In this document: positions 7,114-14,433 of the stretch, one piece after another
Layout: each line of letters opens with the position of its first letter
How positions within the stretch are numbered: the first letter of the stretch is position 1
Assembly (NCBI GenBank): GCA_964499445.1
Contig: CAZCLE010000009.1
Coordinates: 1 to 33,022 of the forward strand
DNA length: 33,022 nt
Reading direction: 5' to 3'
Origin: GCA-2688105 sp964499445
GTDB lineage: Bacteria > Chloroflexota > Dehalococcoidia > Dehalococcoidales > GCA-2688105
The notes under the pieces: generated by a model
Seen by the model: the letters and a program-made list of their open reading frames with translations, nothing else
Told to the model about the DNA's origin: nothing
Database searches by the model: none
Program-made: the position numbers and the translations under genes

Positions 7114-7599
7114 TCATAGCGATGTTGTGAGCGCGGCATGAAGTATCAAGCCAAAGAAAAGGAGATAGCCAAAGACATAGATGCCTACTGCCACCCCATC
7201 TTCATTGATGTTCTTAAATGGTATTTTAGGTGTTAGCTTATCAACGATATGGAATATGGCTATCCCGATAAGTAAGCTTATCAGGAAACTTATCGCCAAT
7301 ATCCCTAACTGCCTAAAATCAAAGAAGTAGCCAAGCAACGAACCGCCAAACATAGTCGGTGTGGTAGCCGCTCCGTGGATGACAAGACCAACCAGGATAA
7401 AAAAACCAGCAATGAATAATCCGGTGGCAACCGGGCTTTCTCCTATACGCTGACGCTTACTAATCTGAGGCATAAGAGCGTCCAGGGCTCTAATTCCAAG
7501 CCACGCCAGAAGGATACAGATAAGAACCAGCCATACAATTTTGGCCAGCCATACTAGAACGATTACCCAAAAGGGGGCTACCAGACCTAGCTCCTGCAT
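7114..7599 (-). CDS. DUF350-like integral membrane protein
   Basis: This 161-residue protein has four hydrophobic segments arranged as two similar halves. Each half ends in a matching motif: IGESPVATGLFIAGFFILVG and INEDGVAVGIYVFGYLLFFG, both followed by L-I/L-H-A/G-A. This two-fold repeat of paired helices with a polar start and an A-x-G pattern is the pattern of the DUF350/UPF0719 family, whose function is not established. The first half is preceded by an extra N-terminal helix. It is the last gene of a leftward run, 20 bp after the SpoIIM-like gene, with GAGGAGGACATG at its start. The family name is a motif-level judgement. Confidence 0.72.
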   Translation of the reverse strand: MQELGLVAPFWVIVLVWLAKIVWLVLICILLAWLGIRALDALMPQISKRQRIGESPVATGLFIAGFFILVGLVIHGAATTPTMFGGSLLGYFFDFRQLGILAISFLISLLIGIAIFHIVDKLTPKIPFKNINEDGVAVGIYVFGYLLFFGLILHAALTTSL

Positions 7600-7619
7600 A
7601 ACATGTCCTCCTCATTATA

Positions 7620-8171
7620 TTAGGTTAACAAAAGCGGGGTGACAAAGGTTTCAATGATAGCCGCTGGAATAAGCAAGGCAAAGGCTATCATGAGATACCT
7701 CAAATTCTGTTTCAGGCTGGGCACCACTTGACTTCTCTCCTTCTTTTTAAATAGGACTAATATTACCATGGCGCCGAAGCTAAGAGCCGCCGCCTCACCG
7801 ATAATAAAAGCCGGGAGTTCAATAATGCCATGAGGAAGCAAACCAGCTAATAAAAAGCCAAGGGATTCCTCCTGAATTACCATGGTTGACACGAAAGCAA
7901 GGACCCCACCATTAAGTATTAACGTTGCAGCCGGCACTATGCAGAGAATGGGGCTGAGGGCAAAGCTCAACAACAGGGCTAAAGCATTCTTAACAAAGAT
8001 GAATATAGCCATAAGAGGGGGTGGAAGTGAAAATAAGATGTCGCTAAGCTCGCTAAGGGCAGCGATGTCTTCGGAAGGAAAACTGGCACTACCAGCCGGG
8101 ATAATCAAGCCGAGTGCCAGACCGACACCGAATAAGACTATGGCAACCAAAATCCACCGTTTATAGCTCAT
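7620..8171 (-). CDS. SpoIIM-like (DUF95) membrane protein
   Basis: This 183-residue protein with about five membrane segments carries LLPHGIIELPAFIIGEAAAL. That is the hallmark of the stage II sporulation protein M/DUF95 family, a PHG-I-E-hP-A-h motif within helices. In Bacillus SpoIIM works with SpoIID and SpoIIP in septal peptidoglycan remodelling. Homologs are widespread in non-sporulating bacteria and their role there is unknown, so no sporulation should be inferred. The gene follows the nitroreductase gene by 12 bp and precedes the DUF350-like gene by 20 bp. The ribosome site is weak. Confidence 0.85.
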   Translation of the reverse strand: MSYKRWILVAIVLFGVGLALGLIIPAGSASFPSEDIAALSELSDILFSLPPPLMAIFIFVKNALALLLSFALSPILCIVPAATLILNGGVLAFVSTMVIQEESLGFLLAGLLPHGIIELPAFIIGEAAALSFGAMVILVLFKKKERSQVVPSLKQNLRYLMIAFALLIPAAIIETFVTPLLLT

Positions 8172-8183
8172 ATGAATAGCATC

Positions 8184-8753
8184 TTATCTGGAGCCGTATT
8201 TATCATAAAAAGCAATCTCAGAAAGTTCTTTTCTTGGTCTAGGATTAGGTTCCTGGTCAGGGTAACCCAGAGGGGTCATCTCAACCACACAAAAGCCTGG
8301 TGGCACCTCCAGAATACTGGCTACTTTCTTAGCATCGAAATTACCAACATGTACGGTGCCTAGACCCAGCCAGTGGGCAGCCAATGTCAGATTCTGCATA
8401 GCCAGCGCCACATCAAACATATACCACGAATCCCCCTTATCCGTAGCTAGTTTGCCCTCATTATCATAGCCTGACTTACCCAATTCAGCACAAGCTAGAA
8501 TTACTACTGGCGCCGTCCTTATGGCACTATCGGCTGGATTAGTCACATCCTTAGCCAGACCGAATAAGGCATCGGCAAGCTGGTTCTTTATCTCATTGTC
8601 TCGCACTACAACAAATCTTCGACACTGCGTGTTTTTCCAGGATGGTGCCCAACGGGCAGCTTCCAAAACCACCTCAACAGCTTTGTCATCTACCGGGGTA
8701 GTCTTATACTTACGAATACTCCGTCTAGTTTTAATTGCCTCCAGAACTTCCAT
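8184..8753 (-). CDS. Nitroreductase-family FMN oxidoreductase
   Basis: This 189-residue NAD(P)H-type flavin reductase starts with EAIKTRRSIRKY, the FMN phosphate-binding segment. It continues with ARWAPSWKNTQCRRFVVV (usually AP-S-x-N-x-Q-P-W-x-F in this family; here Q-C-R-R-F) and ends with the conserved PLGYP. The natural substrate cannot be inferred. An in-frame ATG 18 codons upstream exists, but the ATG at 8753 has a good AGGAGAGG ribosome site, is where family similarity begins, and leaves 13 bp after the pcm stop; the longer start would overlap pcm by 41 bp. Confidence 0.9.
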   Translation of the reverse strand: MEVLEAIKTRRSIRKYKTTPVDDKAVEVVLEAARWAPSWKNTQCRRFVVVRDNEIKNQLADALFGLAKDVTNPADSAIRTAPVVILACAELGKSGYDNEGKLATDKGDSWYMFDVALAMQNLTLAAHWLGLGTVHVGNFDAKKVASILEVPPGFCVVEMTPLGYPDQEPNPRPRKELSEIAFYDKYGSR

Positions 8754-8766
8754 GTTTTCCCCTCTC

Positions 8767-9405
8767 CTATTCTTCTTCCCAGGCGTCCTTACCGATAAGA
8801 GCGACAAAGCGACAGCCGCCTAAGTTCCGAACCGTATTCTTAGTTCTATGTCGGGTAATTTTATATAGCTCTTGCACGTAGCGCGAGCCCACCGGAATTA
8901 CCATTCGCCCACTAATGGCTAGCTGAGCTAAAAGGTCAGCCGGCATCTGGGGCGCAGCGGCAGTAACCATTATGGCATCATAGGGTGCTTCTGCCCGCCA
9001 ACCCAAAGTCTCCTCAGCCAGATGCACCTCAATATTGGTATAGTCCAGGCTATCCAATACCTTCCTGGATGCCTCAGCCAGAGTCGGTAGGCGCTCGGTG
9101 GTAACCACTAATCGGGCTAACTCGGCAAGAATTGCTGACTGATAGCCACTGCCCGTCCCTACTTCCAGTACCTTTTCGCTACCAGTAAGTTCTAAAGCCT
9201 CAGTCATAAGGGCAATAATAAAAGGTTGCGAAATTGTCTGGTCGAAGCCGATAGGCAGCGGTCTATCTTCATAGGCTAAGAGTTGCTCTCCTGGAGGCAC
9301 AAAACATTCCCGTGGAACACGAGCCATAGCCTCCAATACCCGCTCATCCTTAATCTCAGTTCTAAGGTGCTCAATTAACTCGGCTCTTTCAGCTTCAAAA
9401 TCCAT
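8767..9405 (-). CDS. pcm: Protein-L-isoaspartate O-methyltransferase
   Basis: The enzyme uses S-adenosylmethionine to methylate isoaspartyl residues and so starts repair of aged proteins. The 212-residue protein has the family's VPRECFVPP, YEDRPLPIGFDQTISQPFI (active-site threonine and serine region), SAM-binding VLEVGTGSGYQSAIL and the later GRMVIPVGS. It sits in a leftward run between the small tail-anchored protein and the nitroreductase. The start ATG follows GGTGAGAG. Confidence 0.95.
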   Translation of the reverse strand: MDFEAERAELIEHLRTEIKDERVLEAMARVPRECFVPPGEQLLAYEDRPLPIGFDQTISQPFIIALMTEALELTGSEKVLEVGTGSGYQSAILAELARLVVTTERLPTLAEASRKVLDSLDYTNIEVHLAEETLGWRAEAPYDAIMVTAAAPQMPADLLAQLAISGRMVIPVGSRYVQELYKITRHRTKNTVRNLGGCRFVALIGKDAWEEE

Positions 9406-9430
9406 GATGAGCTCTCACCACCACGGTGAG

Positions 9431-9715
9431 TCAGGATAAAACTACCGCTAGCACCACGAGAATAACCAGCATTATCCCCGCCAGAATACCAATTCTCCGC
9501 AGTTCAGTAGCTACAAAGGGGTGTTGAGCTGCAGCCGGTGTCGGCATTGAGGTTGGCACGCTTGCCGAAGGTGCAGCTATCTGAGAAGGAGCAACCGGCT
9601 CATAGGTCTGAGTAGCTGCTGGTTGCCGGACAGCCGTAGTTGGAGAACCCAGCCCTCTCTTTTTTCTGCTCTGAGACGAATGTTTGACTCGACTTCGCCG
9701 TGATTTACCAGGCAT
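9431..9715 (-). CDS. Small basic tail-anchored membrane protein
   Basis: This 94-residue protein of unknown function has a strongly basic N-terminus (KSRRSRVKHSSQSRKKRG), a low-complexity Ala/Pro/Thr linker, and one C-terminal helix (IGILAGIMLVILVVLAVVLS) that ends the protein. It is probably anchored with the bulk in the cytoplasm. The ATG at 9715 is preceded by GGGAGG at good spacing; an upstream in-frame ATG (9751) lacks one and nearly abuts the xer stop. No known family recognised. Confidence 0.7.
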   Translation of the reverse strand: MPGKSRRSRVKHSSQSRKKRGLGSPTTAVRQPAATQTYEPVAPSQIAAPSASVPTSMPTPAAAQHPFVATELRRIGILAGIMLVILVVLAVVLS

Positions 9716-9756
9716 CCAGAGCCTCCCAACAAAAATTTGTGTCAATCTCACCCATA

Positions 9757-10668
9757 TTACCTAGCTCTGGGATGGGACCTCTCATAACTGCTTCGGATAT
9801 GCTCGGTAGTAAGATGGGTGTAAACTTGCGTCGTCGATATATTGGCATGACCCAGTAGTTCCTGAACCGACCTCAGGTCAGCCCCGCCGTTCAGCATATG
9901 GGTAGCAAAGCTATGCCTCAGGGTATGAGGCGTAATTTCAATTTCTAGCTCGGCTGATTTAGCGTAACCCTTTAATATTTGCCAGAGTCCCTGCCTGGTC
10001 AGCCTATCACCCCGAGCGTTAAGGAATAGAGCCTTCTCGGTACCATCATGCACCAAACGAGGACGGTCTTCATTTATATATTCTGCTACGGCTGAGGCGG
10101 CTTGCTTATGAACAGGGATAAGCCTCTCCTTGCGCCCCTTGCCCAAGCAGCGCACATAACCACCAGCGGTATCAATATCATCCAGGTTTAAAGATACCAG
10201 CTCACTCACCCTCATCCCACTGGCATACAGCAGTTGCAGGATTGCCGTATCCCTTTTGGCTTCTGACTTAGATTGCGTGACTGGCTGGTCTAACAAACGG
10301 CGAACCTGGCTGACTGAAATAGGTTTAGGTAACGACTTCCCTACTCTGGGTGAACTCACATCCCGTATCGGGTTAGTCTTCATAATGCCTTCGGATTCCA
10401 TAAATTTGAAGAAAGACTTAGTCGCAGCTACTTTGCGAGCTACCGTGGTCGGGGCGTAGTTCCGCTCCTTGAGATTAAGCAGATAGCTGAGCATGGCTTG
10501 ACGATTGAAACTAGCCCACGGCGGAATGGTGCCGTGCTTGGTCGCCTCCTCCTGCATAAAGCTGGCTAACTGCTGGAGGTCATTACGATAAGCCTCTTTG
10601 GTGTTTTGGGAAAGCCCCCTTTCCACAATCAGATAATCCAGAAAATTGCTAATAGCCTCTCTCACCAT
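9757..10668 (-). CDS. xerD: Xer-type tyrosine recombinase
   Basis: This 303-residue site-specific recombinase has the SAM-like N-terminal core-binding domain (1-95) and a C-terminal catalytic domain. Catalytic residues are visible: R153 (ASGMRVSEL), a lysine in GKGRKER (about 177-180), H248 and R251 (HTLRH), H274 (LLGHA) and nucleophile Y283 (QVYTHL). Length and layout fit the XerC/XerD housekeeping type that resolves chromosome dimers at dif. Calling it XerD over XerC is uncertain. It heads a leftward six-gene run. The start has GAGGGG upstream, and a candidate promoter lies at 10730-10738. Confidence 0.9.
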   Translation of the reverse strand: MVREAISNFLDYLIVERGLSQNTKEAYRNDLQQLASFMQEEATKHGTIPPWASFNRQAMLSYLLNLKERNYAPTTVARKVAATKSFFKFMESEGIMKTNPIRDVSSPRVGKSLPKPISVSQVRRLLDQPVTQSKSEAKRDTAILQLLYASGMRVSELVSLNLDDIDTAGGYVRCLGKGRKERLIPVHKQAASAVAEYINEDRPRLVHDGTEKALFLNARGDRLTRQGLWQILKGYAKSAELEIEITPHTLRHSFATHMLNGGADLRSVQELLGHANISTTQVYTHLTTEHIRSSYERSHPRAR

Positions 10669-10729
10669 ACCACCCCTCTACTAAATATTAGCCACCCCCC
10701 CCGCCAACACTCACCACTCAGTCTAGCCT

Positions 10730-10738
10730 ATTTTAGCA
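10730..10738 (-). promoter_or_regulatory. Candidate extended -10 for the xer gene cluster
   Basis: On the minus strand TGCTAAAAT (TGn plus TAAAAT) lies about 62 bp before the start. It matches the TGCTACAAT ahead of uvrC. No good -35 is at the right distance; a TTGACA is 27 bp away. The rest of 10669-10941 shows no gene. Confidence 0.4.
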
Positions 10739-10941
10739 TAACTAAAAAGAAAATTCAGCTTATGTCAATACTCTGTTAATTCTTTTCTCTCGCTCATTGT
10801 TGTCCAAGCCCAAGCTTTGCATAGTGCTACCAATAACCAAGTATCTTCTGTTAGGCAATGCGTTTATGCCTGATAGTCCGTATCTATTCAGGGATACTCT
10901 CCTTAAACTTATTCAGCCTGATAACCTTCCCTTTGAAAAAC

Positions 10942-11313
10942 TTACAGCTTCGGAATAATATCATCTGCATTTCCACATTTAGGACAAACAATACCCGTAT
11001 CATACTTATTAACAACAACTCCATAACCACATTGGCTACATTTGTGAGTACGCTTGTCACTTATCATTAGTAAACTACGAAATATATGTGGCTTCTTTTC
11101 TATTTTGTCACCCTTCTTGCCAAATTCGTGCTTGATAATCCATCCAGAGACTACAAGGCCAAGCCCACCGATTGAAGCAAGAATCGGCCATACACTTGCT
11201 GCCCAAGTAATAAACTCTTTCACAGGAGAAACCTCCCGCAAACAGTAAAGTGTAAATACCGAGATGGCAATAATAATCCATATTGCGGCAATGAAGAGTA
11301 CTTTCCCTCGCAT
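10942..11313 (-). CDS. Two-helix membrane protein with C-terminal zinc ribbon
   Basis: This 123-residue protein has two hydrophobic segments (about 5-25 and 38-60), a basic stretch, and a C-terminal zinc ribbon with paired cysteines (KCSQCGYG and VCPKCGN) separated by about 14 residues. The zinc domain should face the cytoplasm. Function not recognised. It is transcribed away from uvrC and stands alone. Four proteins in this window carry such CxxC ribbons, but I see no sign that they work together. Confidence 0.7.
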   Translation of the reverse strand: MRGKVLFIAAIWIIIAISVFTLYCLREVSPVKEFITWAASVWPILASIGGLGLVVSGWIIKHEFGKKGDKIEKKPHIFRSLLMISDKRTHKCSQCGYGVVVNKYDTGIVCPKCGNADDIIPKL

Positions 11314-11361
11314 GCCCCAATTCTACCACTTCTAAAGAGTTTCGCAACAAGCTCAAATACT

Positions 11362-11389
11362 TTGCCTCTCCTGCAGGCTATGCTACAAT
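11362..11389 (+). promoter_or_regulatory. Promoter of uvrC
   Basis: TTGCCT (11362-11367), a 16-bp spacer and TACAAT (11384-11389) with the extended -10 dinucleotide (TGCTACAAT). The predicted transcript starts about 20 nt before the TTG start codon. Confidence 0.65.
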
Positions 11390-11417
11390 AATTTAAGGAC
11401 GGCTTGAGGGGATAGGA

Positions 11418-13235
11418 TTGATAAATAATCTTATAACCGAGCAATTAAAGCGACTACCAGCCAGCCCCGGCGTTTACCTTATGAAAGACGCCGAAGGGAA
11501 TATCTTATATGTGGGCAAGGCGGCTAACCTGCACCACCGGGTAAGGTCATATTTCAGCGCCGGGCAAAAGCTACCACCAAAACTAAAACGGATGGTCGCC
11601 CGGGTAAATGACATCGACTTCTTGATTACTACCTCAGAACAGGAAGCTCTTATTATTGAGCTAAACCTGATAAAGAGGCACCGCCCCCGCTACAATGTCC
11701 GTCTTAAAGATGATAAAACCTTCCCTTACCTCAAGATAGACCTTAACCAAGACTGGCCAAGGCTATATATTACCCGACGGTTAGAAGAGGACGGAGGACG
11801 TTACTTCGGACCGTTTGCCAGCGCCAAATCAGTGCGCCAGACCATGAAGGTGATAAAGGGGATTTTCCCCTTCCGCACCTGCTCCAAAGCTATCACCGGC
11901 ACTGCCCCCCGACCCTGCCTTGAGTATTATATCAACCGCTGCCTCGGACCCTGCATCGGTGCCGTGAGCCAGCAGGGATACGCCGAGGTAATAAAGCAGG
12001 TAATCCTTTTCCTTGAAGGCAAGCAGGAAATGATAGTCCGGGAGCTTGAGAGCCAGATGAAAGAAGCCTCCGGAAGCCTAGATTTTGAAAAGGCAGCCCG
12101 GCTTAGAGACCAAATCCAGGCGGTAAATAGGGTGGTTGAAGGGCAAAGGATTGCCGCCACCGTAAGCGGTGAACAGGATGTTATCGCCTTCGCCCAGGAT
12201 ACCGACCAGGCCTATGTCCAGGTTTTCTTCATTCGCAGTGGTAAACTGATTGGCCGGGAGAGCTTTATACTGCAGGGCACTCGCTCAGAAGAGCCAATCC
12301 AGATTATGACCAGCTTTATCAAGCAGTTCTACGACTCCGCCCCCTACATACCCCCGTTACTACTGCTCCAGCACCCGGTAGAAGATAAGACTATTATTGA
12401 GGACTGGCTTCAAAGCAAACGAGGGGCTAAGGTTCGTATTCAAGTGCCCCATCGGGGTAATAAAAAACAACTGATTAAGATTGTTGCTGAAAACGCCCGG
12501 CAAGGCTTAGAGCAGCTTAAAATTAAACAGATAGCTACCCCTACCGCACTAGCCGAGGCTCTAGCTGAAATAAAAGACGCCCTGGCTCTACCCCACTTAC
12601 CCCGCCGAATGGAGGGTTATGACATCTCCAACCTACAGGGCAAGGCAGCCGTAGGCAGTATGGTCGTCTTTGACCAGGGAAAATCAAAACCAGCCCACTA
12701 TAGGCGCTTCCGCATCAAAACAGTAGCCGGGGCTGACGACTACGCCATGCTTCAGGAGGTGCTCAAACGGCGATTTAAGCGAATTAGTGATGCCTCTAAT
12801 GCCTGGGCAGTCTTACCCGACCTGGTTCTCATTGATGGCGGTAAAGGACAGCTTAACTCTGCCCGGGAAGCAATGCGTGAAGCTGGCGCCGAGTCCATAC
12901 CTGTCGCCAGTTTAGCCAAGGAAAACGAGGAGATTTTTGTTCCCCGGAAGCGGCAACCTATTGTTCTACCCCGCAGTTCCCCGGGGCTCCAATTACTCCA
13001 GCGCCTTAGAGACGAGGCACATCGCTTCGCCATAATCTATCACCGGCGCATCCGTAAACGGGAGACCTTTGCCTCGGCTCTGGATACTATCCCCGGTATC
13101 GGACCCAAGCGCAAGCGAGCCCTACTAAAACAGTTTGGCTCAGTCCGGTCTATCCGTACCGCTTCTGAAAAAGAGCTGGCCGCCGCCAGTGGCATGAGCC
13201 AGAGCCTGGCTAAAAAAATAAAGGAGTACTTGTAA
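11418..13235 (+). CDS. uvrC: Excinuclease ABC subunit C
   Basis: UvrC makes the two incisions in nucleotide excision repair after UvrA/UvrB recognise damage. The 605-residue protein has the N-terminal GIY-YIG nuclease (SPGVYLM...ILYVGKA, about 15-50), a UVR motif (FEKAARLRDQIQAV, near 220) that binds UvrB, the RNase H-like 5' nuclease half with YDISNLQG and DLVLIDGGKGQL, and tandem helix-hairpin-helix motifs at the C-terminus (IPGIGPKRKRALL and the following SGMSQSLA). The start is TTG, preceded by GAGGGG at suitable spacing. The next gene begins 6 bp after the stop. Confidence 0.97.
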   Translation: MINNLITEQLKRLPASPGVYLMKDAEGNILYVGKAANLHHRVRSYFSAGQKLPPKLKRMVARVNDIDFLITTSEQEALIIELNLIKRHRPRYNVRLKDDKTFPYLKIDLNQDWPRLYITRRLEEDGGRYFGPFASAKSVRQTMKVIKGIFPFRTCSKAITGTAPRPCLEYYINRCLGPCIGAVSQQGYAEVIKQVILFLEGKQEMIVRELESQMKEASGSLDFEKAARLRDQIQAVNRVVEGQRIAATVSGEQDVIAFAQDTDQAYVQVFFIRSGKLIGRESFILQGTRSEEPIQIMTSFIKQFYDSAPYIPPLLLLQHPVEDKTIIEDWLQSKRGAKVRIQVPHRGNKKQLIKIVAENARQGLEQLKIKQIATPTALAEALAEIKDALALPHLPRRMEGYDISNLQGKAAVGSMVVFDQGKSKPAHYRRFRIKTVAGADDYAMLQEVLKRRFKRISDASNAWAVLPDLVLIDGGKGQLNSAREAMREAGAESIPVASLAKENEEIFVPRKRQPIVLPRSSPGLQLLQRLRDEAHRFAIIYHRRIRKRETFASALDTIPGIGPKRKRALLKQFGSVRSIRTASEKELAAASGMSQSLAKKIKEYL

Positions 13236-13241
13236 CCCGAA

Positions 13242-14216
13242 ATGCCAGCCAATTTACCACCCCAATACTTTGAGGCGGAAAAGAAATTCCGCTTAGCCAA
13301 AGAGCCAGCGGATAAGATAATAGCCCTGGAAGAAATGCTGGCGATTATGCCCAAACACAAGGGGACGGATAAGCTCCGGGCTGAGCTGAGGGGGAGAATT
13401 GCCAAGCTATCCCAGACACTAGGTAAGAAAGCCGCTGGACATCGGGCGTCTATGGTTATTGAAAGGGAAGGAGCCGCCCAGGTAGCCGTAATCGGTCTAC
13501 CCAATGCCGGTAAATCTCAGCTCGTGGCCAGTATTACTAATGCCTCGCCAGCAGTAGCTGAATACCCTTTTACTACGCACCAGGCTACCCCGGGGATGAT
13601 GGCATTTGAGAATATACAAATACAGCTAATTGATACCCCACCCCTAGTCCCCCAAGCTATTGAGTTCTGGCTGCCCCACACGCTCAGGCGGGCTGATGCC
13701 CTGTTAATTGTGGTTGACTTAAGCAATGCCCCACTGGCTCAGATGGAAAGCCTTATCGCCCAACTGGCCGAGATGAGGATAAGCCTCGGCATAGAAACGG
13801 CTCAGGAAGAGATGATTCTAAGCCAGAAGAAGGCGCTAATCATTGGCAACAAGCTGGATCTGGAGAATGCCGGTGACAATTACACGGCTTTGCGGAACAA
13901 ATATGGAGAACAGCTACCGCTTATTGCCATCTCAGCCAGGGACGGGAACGGCTTGGAGGAGTTGAAGTCCAAGGTCTATCAAATGCTGTATATTATTCGG
14001 GTATATACCAAGACGCCGGGTCAGAAGCCGGACTTTAACGACCCGATAATCCTGGAAAAGGGAAGCCGGTTAGAGGACGCCGCCGCCCAAGTCCACAAAG
14101 ATTTTGCCGCTAAACTGAAATATGCCCGCATCTGGGGTTCCGGCAAGCACGACGGCATAATGGTAAAAAGAGACCACATCCTGCAGGACGGCGATGTGAT
14201 AGAACTGCATCTTTAA
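13242..14216 (+). CDS. DRG-type GTPase with TGS domain
   Basis: This 324-residue GTPase has an N-terminal helical region (PPQYFEAEKKFRLAKEP), a G domain with G1 GLPNAGKS (85-92), DTPP and GNKLD, and a C-terminal TGS domain (about 255-324) ending in DGDVIELHL. The arrangement and the N-terminal YFEAEKKF signature resemble the DRG subfamily of Obg-like GTPases, best known from archaea and eukaryotes, where they act on ribosomes. Members also occur in some bacteria. A ribosome-linked role is plausible but unproven here. It follows uvrC by 6 bp and shares its transcript. The G3 motif reads DTPPL rather than DTPGL. Confidence 0.88.
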   Translation: MPANLPPQYFEAEKKFRLAKEPADKIIALEEMLAIMPKHKGTDKLRAELRGRIAKLSQTLGKKAAGHRASMVIEREGAAQVAVIGLPNAGKSQLVASITNASPAVAEYPFTTHQATPGMMAFENIQIQLIDTPPLVPQAIEFWLPHTLRRADALLIVVDLSNAPLAQMESLIAQLAEMRISLGIETAQEEMILSQKKALIIGNKLDLENAGDNYTALRNKYGEQLPLIAISARDGNGLEELKSKVYQMLYIIRVYTKTPGQKPDFNDPIILEKGSRLEDAAAQVHKDFAAKLKYARIWGSGKHDGIMVKRDHILQDGDVIELHL

Positions 14217-14255
14217 GTGCTGAACAATTAGCCAGAATATGTAGTCACATTCCTA

Positions 14256-14425
14256 TTAACGCCGGGCAGCGCCAATCAGCTCAGTTATATCCTTTATCCC
14301 TTCTTTCTCCATAAATTTCTCTATCCCCTCAAGAACATCAAACGGAGCCCGAGGGTTGGTGAGGTTGGCGGTGCCCACTTGGATAGCACTGGCTCCAGCA
14401 AGTGGCATAGAAGTGTTCACTAAAA
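14256..14425 (-). pseudogene. pyrD: 3' remnant of a dihydroorotate dehydrogenase gene
   Basis: The minus strand encodes GASAIQVGTAN, then a segment ending in DVLEGIEKFMEKEGI and DITELIGAARR, followed by TAA. This is the C-terminal end of PyrD: the FMN phosphate-binding AGA-SA-x-QVGTA motif and the final helix. The remaining roughly 250 residues are absent. Similarity fades near 14425, within ten bases of the stop of the surface-protein gene transcribed in the same direction. No start codon with a ribosome site is present, so I call it a broken remnant. Confidence 0.8.
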
Positions 14426-14433
14426 TAGCTTGT

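Noticed and set aside
9757..10668. Tyrosine recombinase as the integrase of a mobile element at tRNA-Asn
   Set aside because: It has standard Xer length and residues, sits in a housekeeping run 9 kb from the tRNA, and has no att-like repeats around it.
10763..10768. TTGACA on the minus strand upstream of the xer gene
   Set aside because: It is 27 bp from the only good -10, too far for a sigma-70 spacer.
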